NCBI GenBank assembly: GCA_014654705.1
Contig: JACVZY010000003.1
Span: forward strand, 35,083 to 99,082
Source of the DNA: Ignavibacteria bacterium
GTDB taxonomy: Bacteria > Bacteroidota > Ignavibacteria > Kapaibacteriales > UBA4661
DNA length: 64,000 bases
Reading direction: 5' to 3'
Below the pieces are notes generated by a model that was not told the DNA's origin, searched no databases, and worked only from the letters and a program-made list of their open reading frames with translations. This document shows, piece by piece, positions 33,511-42,742 of this stretch. Positions within the stretch are counted from its first letter, which is position 1; every line of letters starts with the position of its first letter. The translations under genes were made by a program, and so were the position numbers.

Positions 33511-36396
33511 TTAACTAAAAATACTCACACTATTCGTCTTCTTCAAGGCAGCATCCAGCGCCTTTTCTGCGTGTGTCATCAATTCTTCGATGCTACTTTG
33601 TTTGAGAAATTCCGCCAGCCCAATGCTGACGGTAACGTTGTATTGCTTTCCGCCCACACTCAGGTTTGCTGAGGCAGTTTCACGCCGTATGCGTTCTGCC
33701 CACATTTGCGCATCGTGCGTGTTTTTCTCAATGAGGCAGACCGCAAGCGTGGTACCGTGATACCGCGCCAATACGTCGTAGGGGCGTACATTCTTGCGGA
33801 GTAACTGCACAAAAGCCTGATTGAGTTCGTCCAGAAGCACGGGGTTATTGCTAAAGGAGGCGTATTTGTCGAGGCTGACAAGCGCAATGGTAAGGGAAAG
33901 TTCCACGTCCTCAGCCCGCGCCAATTCTTCTTTCACCCGCTGCAAAAATGTTACCGTGCTGACAAGTGCATTATCGCTTGCTTCCTGCAAGAGAGCGTGC
34001 GTGTGGACATACTCCTGAAGCTGCATTTGCTCCAGCGCCGTACCGGCATACTCACAGACAGTCTCAATAATCTCAACGTCCTGCTTGGTCAAGCGTGTTT
34101 CGCCCGTTTCTTCGATGAAAAGTGCTCCATAGCAGCGCGAGACCGACACAAGTGGAACGCCCGTAAATGCGAGCGTTTGGGGCTTTTGTTCGCGCTGCGT
34201 TACACGCACGAAATTTGCCGCCGGGTTGGCAAATCGGTACGTACGCCCGTTGGTGATGGTCTTGCCAACAAGTGAGTTGTCCAAATACACCTCGCCGCCC
34301 AGAATTTCTTTTGCAGCCGCTTCTTTGGTGTGCAGATTCGAGACGTACCAGCCGCCGCGCTCTTCGCTGTACATACACGTCCCGATAGTAGTGTACGGCA
34401 CAAGGCGCATCAGTGCACGAATAAGCGCCGTGCACACATCTTCTCCCGTGCGGTCGGGCTTGAGCGTAAGCTGGCGGAAGGTGTCTATCGCATCCAGTGT
34501 TCGTGCGGATTGCAGGAGGTCGTATTTTTCAGTGTAGCTTTGAATCAAGCCACTGATGAGTTTGGTAAAATGCCCCAAAAAGCTCACCGTTGCGTTGTCG
34601 TAGGCATCGTCTTCGGTAGAATCTGCCGTCAGCACACCCACCACAGCCGTATTGAAGAATATCGGCACGCCGACAAAGGAACGAGTTTGAGCAGAAACGG
34701 CATAATAGGGCAGGAGTTGCAACTCCGCATCACTACTAATTTCGGTCAGAATCTCCGGCGCACCGTTTTCGGCAATGTGGCTGAGAGCATCGTTACCAAG
34801 CGGAAACGAATTGCGCTTGTGCATTGCTTCCGGCACATCAGATATTTTGGATTCTAGGGTCAGTTGCTTGCGGTCTGCGGCATACCACCAGTAGGCGGTT
34901 GTGCGGGCGCTCATGGCTGAGCGAATGGCAAGCAGCACTCGCTGGAGAAGGAACTCGAACTCGCGGCGCGGCTCGTTCTTCGCGCTCTCTGGCGTCTCTT
35001 CGACGATTTCCTCCATCTGCACCGTCAGCTTCTTCCGCCTGTGGCTCACAGCCTCTTCGGGAAGTTCGGTTGAGGCTTGGTTTGCAGGGGCTTTCGCCGG
35101 GGGTTTGCTTGTTTCGGGTGTGGTTGCCTGACCGCTTGGTGCAGCGTATTGTTCGCGGATAATGGCAGCCTTTGCAGCGCGTGTTACTTTGTCCTGAATC
35201 TCCTCACTGGTAGTTAGTTCCTCCAGCATCGGTGCGGCTTCATATTGGCTCTCTTGTTCTTGTCGGTTTTCCTGAACAATTTCTTTGACAAACTCAACAG
35301 CAGGACGTATTACGGTTTGTTCCGGCTGGGGCGTAGATTCTTCGGAGAGGGGGGCACTTGGGGACTCATTTTTTTTTTTTACTTCGTCGATGCTTTTTGT
35401 TTCGTTTTCAACTGATGCGCTTGCAATGGTCACGGGAGCAGGTGTGGCGGCTACGGACTTGCCCACAATGCGAAATTCTGCGCCGTCGTCATCGTCAAAA
35501 TCAGCACCAAGCAAGGATTCATCAAGCTTCGGTGCATTGTAATTGCCCGGAACGGGTTCTGCTACTTTGACAGGTGGCGGTGGCGGGGTGACAGGCGGTG
35601 GCGCGGGTTTGGGCTGCAAGTCGCTTGGAAGCACTGTTTGCCCGATTGCAATTTGCGGCGTAAAATCATTGTTCAAACTCGCATTTTCATCACCATCGTC
35701 GAAGACTAGGACTTTTTTGCTCGATGCGGTTTGCCCCAATGCGGTCTGACCGGATGAGGTCTGACCAGATGCGGTCTCAGCCAGAGTTTGCTGCACAGCG
35801 CTTGGTGGTGTGGGGAGCGTTGGCGGTGGCGTTTCGGGTATAAATTTGTGGGGCGCAGTAACAAGCGTAATTTCGTTCACGTCGTCGAATCCGGCGGCGT
35901 CATCGCTGAAGTCGTCAAAGACTAGTTTTTTCGGGAGTGTCGTGCTCTGTGGCTTAGGTTCTGCTTTGGGGAGCGCTTGCGAGGACGTAGAAGATTTTGC
36001 CGCTTCTGCTTTTGGTGCAGCGGGTATGGTATCCTCCTCCACAACGCCAAAGGATTCCGCAAAGTCATCGAATACAAGGCGTTTCGTGCTGCCATCCTGC
36101 TTCATCGTTGTTTTGAAATCCGACACTTCCGACGCTTTGGGCGAAGGTTTCATCTGTTCTCGGAGTGCATTCTCGCGAAGCGCACTTTCGCGCAGTGCCG
36201 ATAAATCCTTCGTGCGCTGGTTGTACAAGACCACCACGCCGATAGTACCCAACAGTGCTATACACACACCAATCAGGCGCACGGGCACATCACCCAAAAA
36301 GAGCGCTATGGCAAGTCCCAGCACAATGACCAGTATTGCCGGAACATCGGTCGGAGCGTTAAAAAGCCGCGAGAAGGAGGGTTGGTCGTTGCTCAT
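33511..36396 (-). CDS. Membrane-anchored GAF-GAF protein with degenerate GGDEF domain
   Basis: 961 residues. Two closely spaced membrane helices (about 18-37 and 41-58) are followed by a long Pro-, Gln- and acid-rich linker (60-465) that contains three LVFDD-type motifs (near 107, 158 and 230) and a pentapeptide tandem repeat. Two GAF sensory domains follow (about 470-640 and 642-792). The C-terminus (about 820-959) has the overall pattern of a GGDEF diguanylate cyclase, including ARYHGTTLAV and the late VSIGLAEF strand, but the GGDEF signature itself is replaced by HGTTL, so cyclase activity is unlikely. A run of 12 A's lies in the linker. Probably a signalling scaffold or sensor; the ligand is unknown. 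Confidence 0.85.
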   Translation of the reverse strand: MSNDQPSFSRLFNAPTDVPAILVIVLGLAIALFLGDVPVRLIGVCIALLGTIGVVVLYNQRTKDLSALRESALRENALREQMKPSPKASEVSDFKTTMKQDGSTKRLVFDDFAESFGVVEEDTIPAAPKAEAAKSSTSSQALPKAEPKPQSTTLPKKLVFDDFSDDAAGFDDVNEITLVTAPHKFIPETPPPTLPTPPSAVQQTLAETASGQTSSGQTALGQTASSKKVLVFDDGDENASLNNDFTPQIAIGQTVLPSDLQPKPAPPPVTPPPPPVKVAEPVPGNYNAPKLDESLLGADFDDDDGAEFRIVGKSVAATPAPVTIASASVENETKSIDEVKKKNESPSAPLSEESTPQPEQTVIRPAVEFVKEIVQENRQEQESQYEAAPMLEELTTSEEIQDKVTRAAKAAIIREQYAAPSGQATTPETSKPPAKAPANQASTELPEEAVSHRRKKLTVQMEEIVEETPESAKNEPRREFEFLLQRVLLAIRSAMSARTTAYWWYAADRKQLTLESKISDVPEAMHKRNSFPLGNDALSHIAENGAPEILTEISSDAELQLLPYYAVSAQTRSFVGVPIFFNTAVVGVLTADSTEDDAYDNATVSFLGHFTKLISGLIQSYTEKYDLLQSARTLDAIDTFRQLTLKPDRTGEDVCTALIRALMRLVPYTTIGTCMYSEERGGWYVSNLHTKEAAAKEILGGEVYLDNSLVGKTITNGRTYRFANPAANFVRVTQREQKPQTLAFTGVPLVSVSRCYGALFIEETGETRLTKQDVEIIETVCEYAGTALEQMQLQEYVHTHALLQEASDNALVSTVTFLQRVKEELARAEDVELSLTIALVSLDKYASFSNNPVLLDELNQAFVQLLRKNVRPYDVLARYHGTTLAVCLIEKNTHDAQMWAERIRRETASANLSVGGKQYNVTVSIGLAEFLKQSSIEELMTHAEKALDAALKKTNSVSIFS
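35369..35380 (-). repeat. Poly(A)12 tract within the GAF-protein coding sequence
   Basis: Twelve consecutive T's on the plus strand (A12 in the gene) encode the Lys-Lys-Lys-Asn of DEVKKKNE near residue 340. Tracts of this length are prone to slippage in replication and transcription; a one-base change would shift the frame between the membrane/linker part and the GAF domains. Confidence 0.8.
35723..35782 (-). repeat. 15-bp tandem repeat, four copies, in the GAF-protein linker
   Basis: Four adjacent 15-base units (35723-35737, 35738-35752, 35753-35767, 35768-35782), each resembling GATGCGGTCTGACCG, encode the pentapeptide series ASGQT, SSGQT, ALGQT, ASSKK-like in the disordered linker. Confidence 0.8.
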
Positions 36397-36478
36397 CGTT
36401 TCAAGATAAAAATGAAGGATGAAAAAGAGCGAGATTATTCAATGCTTGAATTCAAGATGTGTTCAATTTAAGGAGTGT

Positions 36479-37018
36479 TCACTCCGCATATTCACTTGCC
36501 AAAAACATCTGCCATGCCGCAAGCGTCATGCCGTCCCACAGCTCACCGGAGCGAATGCGGGCGGTAATTTCTGTACGGCTCAGACGCAAGCGCACAAATT
36601 CTTCGGAATCGTCGTGATGCACGTTGGGCGCGGGCTGAAGGTCGGTGGCAAGAAAGACAGAGCACATTTCATCCGTGATACCGTTGCAAGGATTGAATGC
36701 GCCCAAAAGCGTGAGCGTACCGGAATAGCCGGATTCTTCCTGCAATTCGCACTGCGCCTGCTCTTCGGGGATGAGGTTAGGCAACTGCCCACCGCCCGGG
36801 AACTCAAGGCTCACACGCTGATTGAGATAGCGATATTGCGTAGCAAGCAAAAATGTATCGTCCGAGAAGCGTGGCACGATCATCACCGAACCGCGCGAAT
36901 GGACGTAGTGATATTCGCCTTCTGAGCCGTCGGGCTTCTCATATACGTCGAACCCGTACTGCCAGTACGGGTTCGCGTATTTGATGCTATGCGATATTTG
37001 CTTGAGTTCTTTAAGCAT
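36479..37018 (-). CDS. NUDIX hydrolase with a divergent Nudix box
   Basis: A 179-residue Nudix protein most like ADP-ribose pyrophosphatases in layout (N-terminal strand YEKPDGSEGEYHYV, then LEFPGGG). The Nudix box is incomplete: the GG of the loop and the helix CELQEESGY are present, so the EExGY glutamates that hold magnesium are kept, but the first Glu of the G-x5-E part is Leu and the usual Arg is Cys. It may hydrolyse a nucleoside diphosphate derivative, substrate unknown. It starts 20 bases after ndk, so the two nucleotide-handling genes probably share a message. Confidence 0.85.
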   Translation of the reverse strand: MLKELKQISHSIKYANPYWQYGFDVYEKPDGSEGEYHYVHSRGSVMIVPRFSDDTFLLATQYRYLNQRVSLEFPGGGQLPNLIPEEQAQCELQEESGYSGTLTLLGAFNPCNGITDEMCSVFLATDLQPAPNVHHDDSEEFVRLRLSRTEITARIRSGELWDGMTLAAWQMFLASEYAE

Positions 37019-37038
37019 AATCTGTTCTTTGTGCTCGT

Positions 37039-37464
37039 TTACAGCGTATTGGCAGCAATTTCTGCTTCGCTGAAGAAGAACGCAACTTCATTGCGACCGT
37101 TTTCGACGGAATCCGAGCCGTGCGCTGCATTTTCGCCTTTGGAGGATGCAAAGCGCTTGCGAATTGTGCCTTCTGCTGCTTCTGCCGGGTCGGTAGCACC
37201 GATAAGCGTGCGGTAATCCGCAACAGCGTTTGCTTTTTCCAATGCAATGACGACAACAGCGCCACTGCACATGAAGTCAACGAGTTCGCCGTAGAACGGG
37301 CGCTCTTTGTGGACGGCGTAGAAAGCGCCTGCTTGCTCTTTGGAGAGACGAATCATTTTCAAACCGAGGACTTTGAAACCCGCTTGTGTTATCATGGCAA
37401 CAATTTCGCCAACAACATTTTTCCGAACTGCGTCGGGTTTGCAAATAGCCAGTGTGCGTTCCAT
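37039..37464 (-). CDS. ndk: Nucleoside diphosphate kinase
   Basis: A 141-residue Ndk that exchanges terminal phosphates between nucleoside tri- and diphosphates through a phospho-His. [13 protein letters not shown] is the standard N-terminus, and the active-site His is in [12 protein letters not shown] near residue 115. The ATG at 37464 is chosen over an upstream in-frame codon at 37524 because the latter adds 20 hydrophobic residues foreign to the family. It is upstream of the Nudix gene in the same direction and separated from sucD by a terminator. Confidence 0.97.
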   Translation of the reverse strand: MERTLAICKPDAVRKNVVGEIVAMITQAGFKVLGLKMIRLSKEQAGAFYAVHKERPFYGELVDFMCSGAVVVIALEKANAVADYRTLIGATDPAEAAEGTIRKRFASSKGENAAHGSDSVENGRNEVAFFFSEAEIAANTL

Positions 37465-37507
37465 GTGGAAATCTTTCAAGAAATAAAAAATGAAAAAAGA
37501 TAGTAAA

Positions 37508-37551
37508 ATCAAAAACTTCGCCACACAATGACATCATTATGCGGCGAAGTT
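37508..37551 (-). terminator. Intrinsic terminator after sucD
   Basis: On the minus strand the arms 37535-37549 and 37516-37530 pair over 15 bases, with two G-U wobbles and a 4-base loop, followed by TTTTTGATTTT. It begins 17 bases after the sucD stop and ends before the ndk start. Confidence 0.9.
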
Positions 37552-37567
37552 TGAATACGGTGTTTGC

Positions 37568-38722
37568 TTATTTTTTTGCAACAGGCTTTGTTGCTGCTTT
37601 TGCTGCGGGTTTTGCAGCGGTCGTTTTTGGTGCAGCAGCCTTCGGTGCAGCAGTTTTTGGTGCTTCTGCTTTTGCAGGCGCAGCCTTTGGCGCGGCTTTG
37701 GTAGCGGTTGCTTTCGGAGCGGCTTTGGGCGCAGTTGCTTTTGCTGCGGGTTTTGCAGCAGCTTTTGGAGCGGCAGCTTTCGGTGCAGATTTCACGTCAA
37801 TGCCCAGCGCTTTAGCAACAGTTACGCCAATCGTAGCGGGCGATTCTACCACGTGGATACCAGCTTTTTTCATAGCAGCCATTTTCTCTTTTGCTGTACC
37901 TTTACCGCCCGAGATGATTGCGCCAGCGTGTCCCATGCGTCGTCCCGGAGGTGCTGTTTGTCCGGCAATAAAGCCCACAACGGGCTTCTTGACGTGTTTT
38001 TTGATATACTCTGCTGCTTCTTCTTCTGCCGAACCGCCAATTTCGCCAATCATCACGATAGCGATGGTTTTGGGGTCTTCGTTGAAGAGTTTGATGGCAT
38101 CAATAAAGCGCGTACCGATAATCGGGTCGCCGCCAATGCCGATAGCTGTGGACTGCGCAATACCGAGGTCGCTCATTTGCTTCACTGCTTCGTAGGTGAG
38201 CGTGCCGGAGCGCGATACCAAGCCTACGCCACCAGCATTTCCGGCAGGCGTGAAAGCGGAGGGCGTGAAAATAAAGCCCGGCATAATACCGATTTTGCAC
38301 TCGCCCGGCGTGATAATGCCCGGACAATTCGGACCAATAAGACGCGACTTCGAGTTTTTCAGCGCCGCATGGACAACCGTCATATCCCGCACGGGAATAC
38401 CTTCGGTGATGCAGATAATCAGACCGATACCGGCTTCGATGGCTTCCAAAATTGCTTCGCCCGCTAGTGATGCCGGAACGAAAATGATGGACGTGTCGGC
38501 TTTGGTAGCAACCACAGCGTCTTTCACGGTATTGAAGACCGGAACGGGACGGTTGAAGGTGTCTTCGCCTTTACCGGAATACTTGGTGCCGCCTTTGCCC
38601 GGCGTTACGCCGCCGACGACATTGGTGCCGTAGGCAAGCATTTGGGAAGCATGAAATGTGCCTTCATTGCCCGTGATACCTTGCACGAGGACTTTTGTGT
38701 TTTTATTGACCAGAACACTCAT
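37568..38722 (-). CDS. sucD: Succinate-CoA ligase alpha subunit with Ala/Lys/Pro-rich tail
   Basis: SucD forms succinyl-CoA synthetase with SucC in the TCA cycle. The core (residues 1 to about 309) is standard: [21 protein letters not shown], the CoA-binding TPGKGG, and the phosphorylated His in [15 protein letters not shown] near residue 263. The protein then continues for about 75 residues of almost pure Ala, Lys, Pro and Thr (repeats of APKAA and AKPAA type), resembling histone H1-like or ribosomal-protein tails. Ordinary SucD ends near residue 290-300. sucC is not adjacent. The ATG at 38722 matches the family start. Confidence 0.95.
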   Translation of the reverse strand: MSVLVNKNTKVLVQGITGNEGTFHASQMLAYGTNVVGGVTPGKGGTKYSGKGEDTFNRPVPVFNTVKDAVVATKADTSIIFVPASLAGEAILEAIEAGIGLIICITEGIPVRDMTVVHAALKNSKSRLIGPNCPGIITPGECKIGIMPGFIFTPSAFTPAGNAGGVGLVSRSGTLTYEAVKQMSDLGIAQSTAIGIGGDPIIGTRFIDAIKLFNEDPKTIAIVMIGEIGGSAEEEAAEYIKKHVKKPVVGFIAGQTAPPGRRMGHAGAIISGGKGTAKEKMAAMKKAGIHVVESPATIGVTVAKALGIDVKSAPKAAAPKAAAKPAAKATAPKAAPKATATKAAPKAAPAKAEAPKTAAPKAAAPKTTAAKPAAKAATKPVAKK

Positions 38723-38898
38723 AGCGCTAAAAACTTGAAATTGATGAAGTAGAAAATTATGTTGATGCTTGGTTTGAAGGCGCTTTTCCGCGCCGAACGA
38801 TGTATGCACATCTGCTATGCACAGACTTGCAAAAATAGCAAAATTTCTTGGGCTAACGAAACAAAGAAAAAATCAGTGGTGTTTTGTGGCTCAATTTA

Positions 38899-39723
38899 TC
38901 ATTCAAACAACCGCTCAATTTCTTCGCGCAATCGCATTTCTTGTCCTTTGGTCAGGCTGTGCTTCAATAAATCCATGTTCGCCGGTACGTCGCTGCAAAG
39001 CACCATGTCGTGATTGAGCAAGCCACGCTTCTGTGCGAGACTGAGCGTGGTCAGGCACGTGAGCGGATAGAGGCGTTCGCGGGTGATAATGTGCTGCAAA
39101 CCGTTATCCGTCGGGTAATCCCACCCAAGCAGCGTCATCCCACGGCACACGCCGTACTGCGTGGCATCGCCCGTGAAGCGCGTGTTCGAGACAAGCCACT
39201 GCTCGTAGCGCCGTTCTGCGCCCTTCTTGTCGCGTGCGCGAAAGGCTTCCGACGTATCCAGAAACCGCGCATAGACGTACAGCGCTGTTTTGACTTCAGT
39301 ACGGATGCCTTGCTTATTGTGAAATTTACACTCTGCAAAAATCTGATGTTCCGCCGTGTGCGCCAGAACGTCTATTTCATGCTGCACACACGCTCCTTGC
39401 ACGGTGATGCCCGTGCGAACATCGTAACCACGCTTTTTCAACAGCGCTCCGATGAGCCGCTCGAAAGGGTAGCCCGTCGGACCTAAATCCATAAGTGCCC
39501 GCTTGATGCTGTACCGTGCCGCCGAGGGACGACTATACTTTTTGAGAAGACCAAAGGCAAGACTGTGCAGCGCACTCGATTTGATGCCGTGACGGATTTG
39601 GGATTCCATCGTGCTGAGCACAAGGTCAACGACTTCGTCCGTCGCGCCCGTGCGCAAGAGAGATTCACGAAGTTTGTGGCGTGAGAAATTTTCGGTTTCG
39701 CCGGAGGCTTTGGAAATGAGCAT
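38899..39723 (-). CDS. ATP-cone protein with restriction-endonuclease-like (Mrr-type) domain
   Basis: A 274-residue protein. Residues 1-90 match an ATP-cone (ISKASGETENFSRHKLRESLLRTGA), the nucleotide-binding regulatory fold of ribonucleotide reductases and NrdR. Residues about 95-200 are a PD-(D/E)XK nuclease domain with FERLIGALLKKRGYDV, the catalytic Asp in HEIDVLA and the E-x-K in IFAECKF. Such ATP-cone nuclease proteins occur in many genomes but have no established role; ATP-gated nuclease activity or DNA repair are possibilities. It stands alone, not in an operon with a methyltransferase. Confidence 0.85.
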   Translation of the reverse strand: MLISKASGETENFSRHKLRESLLRTGATDEVVDLVLSTMESQIRHGIKSSALHSLAFGLLKKYSRPSAARYSIKRALMDLGPTGYPFERLIGALLKKRGYDVRTGITVQGACVQHEIDVLAHTAEHQIFAECKFHNKQGIRTEVKTALYVYARFLDTSEAFRARDKKGAERRYEQWLVSNTRFTGDATQYGVCRGMTLLGWDYPTDNGLQHIITRERLYPLTCLTTLSLAQKRGLLNHDMVLCSDVPANMDLLKHSLTKGQEMRLREEIERLFE

Positions 39724-40127
39724 GAATATGATTCTGTATGCTAAAATTTTATTTTCGTATCAATTGCTGCCGCACCACACTCAAGATTCTACCTTGATTG
39801 GCATCGAGCCGGAACTACATCACCATGCCATAACTACGTTGAGTGCAGGGGTAATTTACTGTAAAAGTAAATCGTCTGCAAATGGAAATAGGTCAGCATA
39901 TATTCAGTAGCGTCGGATTTACCCATCGAATTTTATGAAAAGTAATCGAGATTATCTAACTTAGCATTCTATCGTTCCCTCAAAGGCGGGAACCCGGCAT
40001 TAACACGAGACTTCTGCCAAATATTTCGCTGTACTTCGCACCGTAATATCTTTCTGGATACTCGTCTTCGAGGGCATAACATCTATATTTACCTTTGATA
40101 ATGTCTAATATATTCACATCAAACGTT
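39724..40127. other. Divergent intergenic region
   Basis: About 400 bases between the ATP-cone nuclease gene and the SAP-domain gene. TACCTTTG at 40090-40097 fits the -7 consensus (TAnnTTTG) of Bacteroidota promoters and would place a transcript start just before the ATG at 40128; this is suggestive only. No gene or strong structure is visible. Confidence 0.35.
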
Positions 40128-40733
40128 ATGGCACGACCGAACGATATTACCGCGATTCAAACGGGCAAAGAACTCAAACAATGGTATTGGCTGAAACAAG
40201 AATTAGTCGCCTTTGCAAAGCATTTGGGAATCAGCGCTGCCGGAAGCAAATTCGAGATTCTGGAGCGTTTAGCAAATGCGCTGGATAATATTCCAGCGGA
40301 ACCCAAAACTCTGGCAACCAAATCTACACCGCAATCCCGCTTCAATTGGGCAACGGAGGCGTTGACGACAAGCACCGTCATTACAGATTCGTACAAGAAC
40401 AGTCAAAACGTCCGGGCGTTTTTTCAGGAGCATTGCGGCGCTACATTTCACTTCAATATCCCATTTATGGACTGGATGAAAGCGAATGTCGGAAAAACAC
40501 TTGGTGATGCCGTTCAGGAGTGGGAGCGCTTGCGTGAGCGCGCAGCCGACAAAAAATTTGCTTCCCACATTCCCGAAGGCAATCAATTCAACCAATACAT
40601 GAGAGATTTTTTTGCCGACAATCCCGATAAAACCATCGAAGAGGCTCGTCACTACTGGAAACTGAAACGGTCGCTGCCTCTGGGACGGCATCGGTATGAG
40701 CGAAGCGACTTGCAGCTTGAATTCAAGAAATGA
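40128..40733 (+). CDS. SAP-domain, DUF6434-type protein
   Basis: A 201-residue protein. The N-terminus (ELKQWYWLKQELVAFAKHLGISAAGSKFEILERLANAL) is a SAP/HeH-like helix-extended-loop-helix that in other proteins binds nucleic acid. The C-terminal part, with SRFNWATEALTTSTVITDSYKN and the FFQEHCG..FHFNIPFMDWMKAN segment, fits DUF6434, whose function is unknown. The ATG at 40128 gives the MxRP-type start usual for this group; an ATG at 40101 would add nine residues. The next gene begins 28 bases after the stop. Confidence 0.75.
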   Translation: MARPNDITAIQTGKELKQWYWLKQELVAFAKHLGISAAGSKFEILERLANALDNIPAEPKTLATKSTPQSRFNWATEALTTSTVITDSYKNSQNVRAFFQEHCGATFHFNIPFMDWMKANVGKTLGDAVQEWERLRERAADKKFASHIPEGNQFNQYMRDFFADNPDKTIEEARHYWKLKRSLPLGRHRYERSDLQLEFKK

Positions 40734-40761
40734 GATTTTGTATCACTCATCAAAAAAAACT

Positions 40762-41163
40762 ATGACACACAATCTTGAAGCCCTCGCCGCCGAGTTTATC
40801 AGAACACTGGAAACACGGCAATCTGCTGACGAATTGCTCCGATTTTATGACTCTAACATTGAGCAAATTGAATATCCGAACGCTATCACTAAACAGACCG
40901 CCGTTCGCAATCTCAACGATTTGAAAGAAGCCTCCGCAAGAGGTCAAAAAATCCTGCAAAAAGAGAAATACGATATTATTAAGTCGTACACTATCGGCAA
41001 CACCGTCATTATCGAAGCCATTTGGACGGGTACGCTTGCGATACCATTGGGAAATATCCCCATTGGTGGCGAAATGAAAGCATACTTCGCACAGTTTTAC
41101 GAATTTCAAGACGGAAAGATTCTGAAGCAACGCAATTACGATTGTTTTGAGCCGTTTACGTAA
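40762..41163 (+). CDS. SnoaL-like / NTF2-fold protein
   Basis: A 133-residue protein of the SnoaL/NTF2 alpha-beta cone fold. The pattern is an N-terminal helix (ALAAEFIRTLETRQSADELLRFY), a strand (IEQIEYPNAI), and the C-terminal sheet (VIIEAIWTGTL and MKAYFAQFYEFQDGKILKQRNYDCFEPF). The fold serves many small-molecule enzymes and binding proteins, so activity cannot be assigned. It sits between the SAP-domain gene and an FAD oxidoreductase, all in one direction with gaps of 28 and 22 bases. Confidence 0.8.
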   Translation: MTHNLEALAAEFIRTLETRQSADELLRFYDSNIEQIEYPNAITKQTAVRNLNDLKEASARGQKILQKEKYDIIKSYTIGNTVIIEAIWTGTLAIPLGNIPIGGEMKAYFAQFYEFQDGKILKQRNYDCFEPFT

Positions 41164-41185
41164 GATTTCATCATCCACAAATGCA

Positions 41186-42742
41186 ATGATTCACTCCCTC
41201 ACCATACAAGTTACGCCCGAAGAAGAAGCCGATGAACAGCGCTTGAAAAGCCTTATTGCTGAAAAACTTGCGCTCTCTACCGACAGTATTACAGGAATAA
41301 AAAAACTCAAACGCTCCATTGATGCTCGCTCCCGCACGATAAAAATTCAAATTCACGCTGAGGTGTATGTCGGCGAAGCACCGCTTCGACAAGAATACCG
41401 TTTTGATGCGCCGAGTGTTGCTGACGCCCAAACGGTTCTTATCGTTGGAGCGGGTCCTGCGGGCTTATTCGCAGCGCTGCGTCTGATAGAAGGCGGATTC
41501 AAGCCCGTCATTCTGGAGCGTGGAAAAGATGTGAAGGCGCGTCGGCGTGATTTGGCGGCGATTAACAGAGAGCATATTGTCAATCCCGATTCTAATTACT
41601 GCTTTGGTGAAGGCGGCGCGGGAACATATTCCGACGGCAAACTCTACACCCGCTCCACCAAGCGCGGAGACGTGAAGAAGGTGCTGGAATTGCTCGTCGC
41701 GCATGGCGCCTCGGATGATATTCTTGTGGAAGCACACCCGCACATCGGCACGAACAAACTACCACAAATTATTGTGAATATCCGCGAACGTATCATCAAT
41801 GCAGGTGGCGAAGTCCATTTCAACACGCGCGTAACCGACTTTCTCATTCGTAATAATTCCATACAAGGCGTTGTCGCTGCCGACGGGCGGGAGTTTTTGG
41901 GAGCAGATGTGATATTGGCGACAGGACATTCTGCACGAGATATTTTTGAGATTCTCGCCGCAAAAAACGTGCGTCTTGAAGCAAAATCATTCGCTATGGG
42001 ACTGCGGATTGAGCATCCGCAAGCGCTTATTGACACGATGCAATACCGCTCCACCGTGCGCAATGTCTTACTGCCCTCAGCGGCATATAGTTGGGTGGAG
42101 CAAGTCGGTGGGCGAGGCGTGTTCTCGTTTTGTATGTGTCCGGGCGGCATCGTTGCCCCCTGCGCAACGGCATCGGGTGAAGTTGTTACAAACGGTTGGT
42201 CGCCTTCCAAACGCAATAACCCTTATGCCAACTCCGGTGTTGTCGTTGCTATCAACGCACCGGACGACCTTCAACCTTTCAGTCAATACGGTGCTCTGGC
42301 GGGGTTGAAATTCCAACAACAACTGGAACACATGGCATTTGAAGCTGGCGGACGGGCGCAGTCCGCTCCTGCGCAGCGCATGGTGGATTTTGTTCAGGGC
42401 ATACTTTCCCCCACTTTGCCCGCAACGTCCTACCAACCTGGCATTGTCTCGGCGCCGCTCCACGAGTTGTTGCCACCGCTTATCGGTGAGTCGCTGCAAG
42501 AAGCATTTCGGGCGTTATCAAAAAAAATGAAACCCTATTTTACGAATGAAGCGGTTTTGCATGGGGTGGAATCGCGCACCTCATCTCCGGTGCGCATTCC
42601 ACGCGACCCGGTGAGACTTGAGCATCCCGACGTGCGTGGCTTGTATCCTTGCGCTGAAGGAGCAGGCTTTGCGGGCGGCATCGTCTCGGCGGCGATTGAC
42701 GGACAAAAATGCGCCGAGGCAATTATCGCCAAAAAATCGTAA
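41186..42742 (+). CDS. FAD-dependent oxidoreductase (COG2509-type)
   Basis: A 518-residue flavoprotein. After an N-terminal alpha/beta module (about residues 1-80) comes the dinucleotide-binding motif VLIVGAGPAGLFAALRLIEGG, then ERGKDVKARR and the long FGEGGAGTYSDGKLYTR element typical of the uncharacterised FAD-dependent dehydrogenases. The second FAD region is VILATGHSARDIFE and the C-terminal one is YPCAEGAGFAGGIVSAAIDG. The electron donor and substrate are unknown. The ATG at 41186 is used since it begins the conserved N-terminal module. Confidence 0.88.
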   Translation: MIHSLTIQVTPEEEADEQRLKSLIAEKLALSTDSITGIKKLKRSIDARSRTIKIQIHAEVYVGEAPLRQEYRFDAPSVADAQTVLIVGAGPAGLFAALRLIEGGFKPVILERGKDVKARRRDLAAINREHIVNPDSNYCFGEGGAGTYSDGKLYTRSTKRGDVKKVLELLVAHGASDDILVEAHPHIGTNKLPQIIVNIRERIINAGGEVHFNTRVTDFLIRNNSIQGVVAADGREFLGADVILATGHSARDIFEILAAKNVRLEAKSFAMGLRIEHPQALIDTMQYRSTVRNVLLPSAAYSWVEQVGGRGVFSFCMCPGGIVAPCATASGEVVTNGWSPSKRNNPYANSGVVVAINAPDDLQPFSQYGALAGLKFQQQLEHMAFEAGGRAQSAPAQRMVDFVQGILSPTLPATSYQPGIVSAPLHELLPPLIGESLQEAFRALSKKMKPYFTNEAVLHGVESRTSSPVRIPRDPVRLEHPDVRGLYPCAEGAGFAGGIVSAAIDGQKCAEAIIAKKS

